The position numbers and the translations under genes were made by a program. Below, piece by piece: positions 63,809 to 64,000 of a stretch of 64,000 bases of DNA (positions are counted from its first letter, which is position 1; each line of letters begins with the position of its first letter). The notes below the pieces were generated by a model. The model was not told the origin of the DNA, searched no databases, and saw only the letters and a list, made by a program, of their open reading frames with translations. The stretch comes from Rhyzopertha dominica (lineage: Eukaryota > Arthropoda > Insecta > Coleoptera > Bostrichidae): positions 49,285,786-49,349,785 of the forward strand of contig QCXZ01000041.1 in assembly GCA_025024175.1 (NCBI GenBank), written 5' to 3'.

Positions 63809-64000
<192 letters not shown>

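Overview
This window looks like insect nuclear DNA, most likely a beetle, although the order is inferred. It is AT-rich, with spliceosomal introns from 51 bp to about 4 kb. It carries insect-type genes (a Mesh-type septate-junction gene, a Senju-like transporter, an antigen-5 CAP gene) and many Tc1/mariner, hAT, piggyBac, LINE and Penelope relics. Seven isolated N bases are present, two of them in mesh coding exons.

Layout: 1-2.5 kb is a foldback MITE abutting a dead Tc1 element. 4.4-6.5 kb (+) holds the last two exons of a CAP/antigen-5 gene. 8.2-18.9 kb (-) is WDR26, a CTLH E3-ligase subunit, with two alternative 3' ends. 21.0-22.2 kb (-) is a Senju-like nucleotide-sugar transporter, divergent from mitochondrial ATP synthase subunit g at 22.8-23.3 kb (+). 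24.9-28.7 kb (-) is the PP1-beta catalytic subunit. 29.3-30.6 kb is mariner debris. 31.0-56.1 kb (+) is one large gene, mesh, with 13 shared exons, two alternative transmembrane/tail ends and a possible short secreted form. Its introns are full of transposons. 56.4-63.6 kb is gene-poor, with LINE relics, a THAP-like relic and a few unassigned candidate exons. 63.8 kb to the end (+) is the start of ZNF330/NOA36. Most complete genes are housekeeping genes with no shared pathway; mesh is the tissue-specialised one.

The most unusual signal is a set of hammerhead self-cleaving ribozyme motifs. Two dispersed copies (11951-12277 on + and 33754-34015 on -) of one short element are each flanked by a 13-bp target duplication, and each carries a hammerhead. 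The minus-strand copy has a complete core. A separate, well-formed hammerhead sits 55 bp upstream of a mesh splice acceptor (40399-40439), directly after a foldback repeat. A weaker fourth lies inside another foldback (32574-32615). A Penelope-like relic, from a retroelement class known to carry hammerheads, lies in the same gene. All exon models were read by eye from splice signals, reading frame and family knowledge, so exact boundaries are predictions.
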